Assembly: GCA_033807775.1 (NCBI GenBank)
Contig: CM066321.1
Coordinates: 249,662,422-249,726,421, forward strand
Direction of reading: 5' to 3'
Source of the DNA: Saussurea involucrata
Lineage: Eukaryota; Streptophyta; Magnoliopsida; Asterales; Asteraceae
Length of the DNA: 64,000 bases
A program made the translations under genes and the position numbers. Of this stretch, positions 58,320 through 64,000 are shown one piece after another (the stretch's first letter is position 1; each line of letters begins with the position of its first letter). Under the pieces are notes generated by a model. It saw nothing but the letters and a program-made list of their open reading frames with translations. It had not been told where the DNA came from and did not search any database.

Positions 58320-61300
58320 AGTTCTATATCACCATTCATCACATGATCTCTGATAAAATGATACCTGAGCTCGATGTGTTTGGTCTTTGAGTGTAGCACT
58401 GGATTATTTGCTATAGCGATGGCACTAGTGCTGTCGCAATAGATTGGAATTTTGGAGAGCTGAAGGTCATAGTCCAATAGTTGATTTCTCATCCATAAGA
58501 CCTGAGAACAACAGCTTCCAGCGGCTATGTACTCAGCTTCAGCGGTTGAGGTGGACACTGAGTTTTGCTTTTTACTTGTCCAACTCACCAGCTTTCCACC
58601 CAGAAGTTGATAACCTCCTGTGGTGTTTTTCCTATCCAATTTGCATCCTGCAAAATCACTATTTGAATAGGCGATTAGATCAAACCCTGAGTCTTTGGGA
58701 TACCAAAGACCTAGGTTGGGAGTACCTTTAAGGTATCTAAAAATACGCTTTACAACGATCAAATGATATTCATTAGGTTCAGATTGATATCGTGTACATA
58801 AACAAGTTGCATACATAATATCAGGACGGCTAGCTGTAAGATACAGAAGAGAGCCGATCATCCCACGATACGTTGTGACATTAACAGATTTCCCTGAAGG
58901 ATCCTTGTTAAGTGTCAGTGGCGGTGCCATTGGGGTTTTCATAGCTGAACTTTGAGTTAAATCAAACGTTTTCAGCATATCTTTGACGTACTTACCTTGG
59001 TGAATGAAAGTACCTTTTTCATTCTGCTTGATTTGAAGACGAAGGAAATATGCCAGTTCACCCATCATACTCATTTTATATTCAGCTTTCATTCTTTCAG
59101 CGAAACGAGTACATAATTCAGGGTTAGTAGAACCAAATATAATATCATCGACATATATTTGAACAAGAATGATATGACCTTTTACTTTCTAAAAAATAGA
59201 GTTTTATCGATTTTACCATGCTCAAATTTTTCAATATGGAGATAAGTTGAGAGAGTGTCATACCATGCAAGAGGAGCTTGCTTTAAGCCATAAAGTGCCT
59301 TATCCAGCTTATATAGATAACCTAGATGCTTAGGATCAGTGAATCCTTGAAGTTGCTCAGCATAGACTTCTTCATTCAGCCTTCCGTTAAGGAATGCTGA
59401 TTTAACATCCATCTGATATACTTTGAAGTGTCGATGAACAACGTATGCTAAGAATAGACGAATAGCTTCCAGTCATGCTACTGGGGCAAAGGTTTCATCA
59501 TAGTCTATGCATTCCTCTTGTCTGTATCCCTGAGCAACAAGACGAGCCTTGTTGCGGGTTACAGTTCCATGTTCATCCAACTTGTTTCGATAGACCCATT
59601 TAGTGCCTATCACTGACTTGTCAGATGGTCTTGGAACGAGTTTCCAAACTTTGTTTCTTTCGAATTCTGTCAGCTCTTCTTGCATAGCGTTGACCCAGTT
59701 TGGATCTCTGAGGGCATCATTTGTTTTCTTTGGTTCAATCAGAGAAATAAAGTTAACAAATAAACAAATGTTACCGAACCTCGTCGAGTCTGAACACCAG
59801 TGTTGGGATCACCAAGAATTTGATCAATTGGGTGATTAATAGTCCATCGTTGAGCCGGAGCATGATTTGCTGACTCAATTTGAACTTCTGGAGGAGCTGA
59901 AGAAGAGGCTTCAGCAACTTCAGGTAAAAGAGGAAGAGATTCAGATGTCATTTCATTTGCTGATTGCTGAGAAGTAGATGGGATATCTAAGGTAGATGGT
60001 TCAGAAGCAGGCATAGTGTTGAGAGAAACAACTGAAACCCATGACGATTCAGCTTCACTTGTCTGCATGCTTGGGATGATGGTAGGATCAACATCAGCGG
60101 TAGGGATGTTGGCCTGAGGATTGGGAATGCTTTCTGAGTCCCCAAGATGAGAAAACATCCATTGATTGAGTTCTTCAGAATCAACAGAAGGTCTTGAATT
60201 CGCTGAACGGGAATCGTCAAAAGTGACGTGAATTGTTTCTTCTACAGTTTGTCTTCTACGATTGAAGACTCTGAAGGCTTTGGATACAGAAGAATATTCA
60301 AGAAATATTCCATCATCATCCTTGGGATCAAACTTTCCAAGGGCATCTCTGTTGTTCAGTATGAAACACTTACATCCAAAGATGTGAAGAAATCTAATAG
60401 AAGGCTTTCCTCCATGGAAAAAGTTCATAGGCTGTTTTCTTAAATCTTTTGACAATCAGTGACCTATTTTGAGTAAAACAAGCAGTGTTGACAACTTCTG
60501 CCCAGAACTGAGTAGGTAGATGAGAATCATTGAGCATTGAACGAGCAGCTTCGATGACCGTTCGATTTCTTCTTTCAGCGACTCCATTTTGTTGCGGTGT
60601 TCTCACTGAAGAAAAGTTGGGAGAAATACCCTTACTTTCAAAGAAATTTTCAAGGGAACTGTTTTTGAATTCAGTCCCGTGATCACTTCATATTGAGCGA
60701 ACAGTGAGGTTATTCAGGACTTCCATTTTCCTGACAAAAGGCATCAGTTCTTTTGAGGTGTCACTCTTAGAACGGAGAAACATAACCCAGGTATAGAGAG
60801 AGAATTCGTCCACGATGACTAGGGTGTATTTCTTTCCAGCGATGGATTGAATATTGACAGGGCCAAACAAATCCATGTGGAGAAGTTGAAGAGGAGATGA
60901 CATTGAGGAAACTTGCTTTGACTTGAAGCTTGCTTTGGTTTGTTTCCCTTTCTCACACGTTGAACAGAGAGATTCCTTAGCTTATGAATTTTGAGGATGA
61001 CCAGTGACTAACTCTTTTGAAGAAAGAGTATTCAGTGTCTTGAAGTTGAGATGAGAGAGCCTATTTAGCTATAGCCAGTTGACATCATATGAGGCTTTGG
61101 AGAAGAAACAGGAATTCTCAGTAGTTGTCGAGTCCATGTTTATAACATAAATATTTTCTAAACGGTATCCGCTGAGAGCGACTTTCTCCTTTTTGTCAGT
61201 GATAAAGCAGGATTCCTTAGTGAAACACACTTTATAATCCTCGGGTATAGCCTTTTCCATTCCCACCAAAGGTAACTGAGGGACCTCTCTCTTCCTTATA

Positions 61301-61432
61301 ACCATCGAGCAGATTCTTTTTGCCAATCATGTGTCTATAGCATCCGCTATTGAGATACCAGATACCCTTCAGGACCTGCAAACAAAGGAATATTAGTTTG
61401 ATTTGGCCACCCATTTTACTATAGGTCCACAT
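58320..61432 (-). pseudogene. Element D pol: protease, integrase, RT, most of RNase H
   Basis: All copia pol domains are recognisable but in several frames. In the protease the active-site Asp is changed (WYLNSGC instead of WYLDSGC, with CYRHMIG). Integrase shows LLHMDLFGPVN and RTPQQNGVAERRNRT; RT shows QMDVKSAFLNG, with YVDD near 59150 in a different frame; RNase H shows YSNSDFAG (the first catalytic segment altered), TAEAEY and YCDSTSAIA. Frame changes near 61240, 60440, 59740 and 59180, and stops including one near 60985. Not functional. Confidence 0.9.
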
Positions 61433-62985
61433 TTCTCAGTGGTGGTTGAGGAAGTTGAAGGTTCAGCAATCTTCGCAGCATTTGAAGATTCAGCTTCAGT
61501 GACAGTCCTCACTTTGGTTAAATTCTTAACCTCATTGGTTGTTTTCACCTTCGCCCGATTTGCACCAGGATTGGTCTTCTTTGCCTTGGGGGCAGTGATC
61601 TTCACCTTAGCTAATTTCTTAGCTTTGGTGGCTGTTGGGCACTTACTGGCAATATGATCGGTAAGTCCACAGTGATAACATTTCTTATAGCTAAAAGTAG
61701 CTTTAGGACCATTTGCATGCTTAGCCGAAATTTTTAAATGGGCAGGGCCAGCACCAAGAATACCTTTGGCATTGGAAATAGGAGGAACTATTAGTTCTTC
61801 GGATTTCTTACCAATTACATCCACTCTCAGTTTATGTAGAAACCAGGATTTGATCTTACAATGTAATTGTCTAATAAGAACACAATTAAACAGTAGAATA
61901 ATAGAGAATTGGATCCAAAATCTTTGTATTCATTCAATAACAGATTACAGATCTAGAGAGAGTCTCTCAAAGATTATAAAATGAATATGAAAGCTATTCA
62001 AAAGTTGCGAAAGTTAGTTAGCTTACAGTTGCTAACTCCTATATATACTATAAAGAAAAGCTAAAGCTACAGTACATAAACATGACAAACCAATAGAACA
62101 ATTACACGTGTTCTAATGAATAACAGAATATAACTGAAAATGTCTAAGACATAAGTTCTGAACAACATGTTCAGAACTTCTGAACATTCTTCTGATTAAG
62201 CATACTCAGAACATACACTTGAGCATATGACATTTTCATCTTCACATTCAGAACTTCTGAGTCTCCTACTCAAAACTCTGAGCCTTCTGTTCAGATTCCA
62301 CACTTAGCATCTTTACAATACTTTCCAATCAGAATTTCTGAGCCTTCTTTCTCAGAAGTCTGAGTCTTCAATTCAGAATTCAACACTTAGGCTTTTTGAC
62401 AAACTTCATTTCTAACAGTTTAGGAGTAGATCGCTGAATAAATTCAGGGATCTTGGTCTTAGACGTAGAGGGATGACTCACTGAAGGTTTGAGAACTTTC
62501 AGCTTAGGTACAAAGGTACCCTTCTGAGGTTTTTGATTAAAAACTTTTTCTTTACCTTTATCTTTAAAGATTAAGGTAGGTTTTTCCTCAGGGATGGGAG
62601 TTTTAGAAGAGGAACACTGAGGTAATGAAGTGTCAGGGATAGAAGACACGAACGTTCCAAACTTAAGCATGGAACGATCAATGGTTGGTTCTTTAGCGTC
62701 AGCTTTGTAACCTAGACCACTTTTGTCACTCAGGGGAATCTGAGCACGTATTATCTCAGTGATCGTTGTTGAGGATTTACACCATCCTTCAATAGTAGCC
62801 TTTTCAGCCTTTAATGCAGCGATAGCTTGTTCTCGCTCAATGCTAATGACTTAATTTACGTAGACCTGATCTTTTAGATTATTTTCTACGTTTGAAAGCT
62901 CTTGAATTTCCAGCTGGCAATTTTTAAGTTGTTCAGCTAAATCTAGATTCAGTTTTTCATCTTTAGCCATTCATGGTATCTTTTC
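61393..62985 (-). pseudogene. Element D gag, C-terminal two thirds, interrupted by solo LTR K
   Basis: From 62985: remnants of the coiled coil (LDLAEQLKNCQLEI), the SGLGYKAD peptide, MLKFGTFVSS and FIQRSTPKL; then K; then VIGKKSEEL, the second knuckle CYHCGLTDHIASKC near 61670 and the end VKWVAKSN at 61393. The frame matches on both sides of K once K and one duplication are removed (588 bases). Stops near 62853 and 62965. The 5-prime part of gag lies beyond F. Confidence 0.85.
61835..62417 (-). mobile_element. Solo LTR K, B-related family
   Basis: 583 bases, TGTAGAAACC...TTTCTAACA, with the duplication GTTTA at 61830-61834 and 62418-62422. Shares with B LTRs the GCTAACTCCTATATATACT block, the ATTACACGTGT G-box and the dense TCAGAA/TTCTGA words (62150-62400). 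No internal sequence: product of recombination between two LTRs. Confidence 0.92.
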
Positions 62986-63209
62986 TGTGGAACCCAGAAT
63001 CTAGTAAAGATATGTAGAGAGAAAATCTAGAGTGCACAAGTCATCCATGTATTGATCTTTTGAGAGAAAAGTGACAAATGCTACAAGTGTTACAAGATTA
63101 ACAAAGGAGTCTTCTTTATATAGTAGGGCCATGACATGTCCATGCCTCTACTAAGAAGAACTATACAAAATATTAATACTGTCTTGATAGCTACAATAAA
63201 GCCCTAACA
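62986..63209 (-). repeat. Element F 3-prime LTR
   Basis: 224 bases, TGTGGAACCC...GCCCTAACA. TATATAAAG at about 63114-63122 (minus strand). The inner side carries TAAGGTGGAGAT as polypurine tract (63210-63221). Confidence 0.88.
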
Positions 63210-63225
63210 ATCTCCACCTTAGCTA

Positions 63226-64000
63226 TCAAGGCAGAAAGGGTCTTCTTCTTCTTCGAAACCCAAGATACGTTTCAATCCTTCGCATATCCATTCTGAAATT
63301 CAATCTTTCATCTATCTCTTCAATGGCTCTTGACAAAACTCTTCTAGGTCTTGAAGACATCCAATTGACTTTTCGTTCAGCATCATGTCTTTTAAGCTTT
63401 TCAACCAACTGAAGTCTTACAATCTTGAGCGTACCGTCAGAATACTTTTCCAACTCATTAAACCGAATGAATATCTTATTTTCACCACTTCTGAACACAA
63501 CACCAAACTCTGGTTCTCCAATCACAGCAAATAGAGTCATCTTCATTAATCTAGGCAAACTATGATTAGGCCTCAACAAGTTAACTCTTGGTTGATAACT
63601 CTCCATGGCCATTTGTAGATCATGACATTGAGTGAACAAGATGTGTCTTCTCAAAAATCTTTTGATGGCATTCAGTGCAAGAGTTACGTTTTCCCTTCTG
63701 ATCTGAAGATCTCTGAAATGATGAAACATGAACTCAAAATCTTCCATCGTTAAATGACAAAAATCAGCTTCAGAGAATCTATAATCTCTACAATCCTGCC
63801 TCTGAACTACAAACTCTGGATACCACATTTTGTAATACAATCTGGCCATTACCTCCTTTATAGTCACAATCAACTTCTTGCTCCTCACCTCTCTTTTCTT
63901 TTGACACTTGTCTCTCAGAAAATACATATACTCGAACTTGTATTTGGTTGCTTGATCAGTAATTCCCAACACGACGTAGGGATTCAAACTTCTGATTCTG
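63226..64000 (-). CDS. Post-pol C-terminal protein of element F, partial
   Basis: The frame is open from the right window edge to the stop at 63226 (at least 257 residues, true start outside). Recognisable blocks: RDYRFSEADFCHLTMEDFE, a helical stretch, MESYQPRVNLLRPN, FRSGENKIFIRFNELEKYSDGTL, and a basic end RRIETYLGFRRRRRPF. These correspond to the ESYQ-K-NLT-P, DELHKFSDGTL and LEKFVGGR style blocks that follow RNase H or form a separate ORF in many dicot copia elements. Function unknown. No lesion is seen, so F may be young. The GVVF...KIFIRFNELEKY segment resembles the C-terminal module of the post-pol protein of C. Confidence 0.75.
   Translation of the reverse strand, partial: RIRSLNPYVVLGITDQATKYKFEYMYFLRDKCQKKREVRSKKLIVTIKEVMARLYYKMWYPEFVVQRQDCRDYRFSEADFCHLTMEDFEFMFHHFRDLQIRRENVTLALNAIKRFLRRHILFTQCHDLQMAMESYQPRVNLLRPNHSLPRLMKMTLFAVIGEPEFGVVFRSGENKIFIRFNELEKYSDGTLKIVRLQLVEKLKRHDAERKVNWMSSRPRRVLSRAIEEIDERLNFRMDMRRIETYLGFRRRRRPFLP

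Larger units (their letters stand above)
40560..62985 (-). mobile_element. Element D: old, heavily decayed Sirevirus-type copia element, host of C, G, K and F
   Basis: Right to left: gag (62985-61393), pol (61432-58320 and 45275-45159) and post-pol ORF (44240-40560). C splits its RNase H (AGTTC duplication), K splits gag (GTTTA), F cuts gag at 62985 and G cuts the post-pol ORF at 40560. Its own LTRs are not in the window. Same family as A and C but much more diverged, with many stops and frameshifts. Confidence 0.88.
62986..64000 (-). mobile_element. Element F: copia element, 3-prime end, runs off the right edge
   Basis: 3-prime LTR plus an intact C-terminal ORF; the remainder is outside the window. 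Inserted into gag of D. The left target duplication would be TTTTC (62981-62985), unverified. Confidence 0.8.

Noticed and set aside
62986..63209. F LTR as the true 5-prime LTR of D
   Set aside because: D gag is cut mid-coding at this edge, and the LTR has a polypurine tract, not a primer binding site, on its outer side.

Overview
The window is eukaryotic plant DNA made almost entirely of nested LTR retrotransposons. I see no convincing host gene, rRNA, tRNA gene or CRISPR array. Evidence for a plant: every complete Ty1/copia leader carries the plant-type primer binding site TGGTATCAGAGC (complement of the initiator-Met tRNA 3-prime end). The gags have the plant copia UBN2-like fold followed by a CCHC knuckle. 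Most copia elements have the long extra ORF downstream of RNase H that is typical of Sireviruses (SIRE/Maximus). One Ty3/gypsy Athila-type remnant is also present. The protein styles suggest a eudicot, possibly Asteraceae; this last point is a guess.

Layout, left to right (all copia elements lie on the minus strand). Element A (1-15813, left end outside the window) has its 5-prime LTR at 14848-15813, then gag, pol and the start of its post-pol ORF. It is split by young element B (5037-10794, duplication AATAC). A sits in element H, whose pieces are 15814-16122 and 29427-34421. H is also split by element J (16123-29426, duplication GTGCA). H itself sits in the internal region of a plus-strand Athila-type element, I (34422 to about 39463). 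I interrupts small copia element G (about 39464-40559). G interrupts the post-pol ORF of old element D (40560-45275 plus 58320-62985). D additionally received complete young element C (45276-58319, duplication AGTTC), solo LTR K (61835-62417, duplication GTTTA) and element F (62986 to beyond the right edge). The deepest chain is six levels: D, G, I, H, A, B.

How the parts work together: a standard copia element codes Gag (particle), protease, integrase and reverse transcriptase/RNase H, here with Gag and Pol separated by a stop codon that appears designed for readthrough. A, C, D and J add a post-pol protein of about 1300 residues with predicted nuclear localisation signals and a coiled coil. 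It has its own leader with conserved TGACGT, G-box and TATA motifs, and in C and D a conserved intron of about 155 bases. Each family also carries its own over-used short word (TCAGCG in A/C/D, ACAGAG in J/H, TCAGAA in B/K) in LTRs and coding regions. A family-specific DNA-binding or anti-silencing role for the post-pol protein is a speculative but testable link between these observations.

Conditions differ. B and C have LTR pairs differing at only 3 and 4 substitutions. J differs at 12 of 694. D is heavily decayed. C is nearly intact, broken mainly by three nonsense codons and one frame change at the gag-pol junction.
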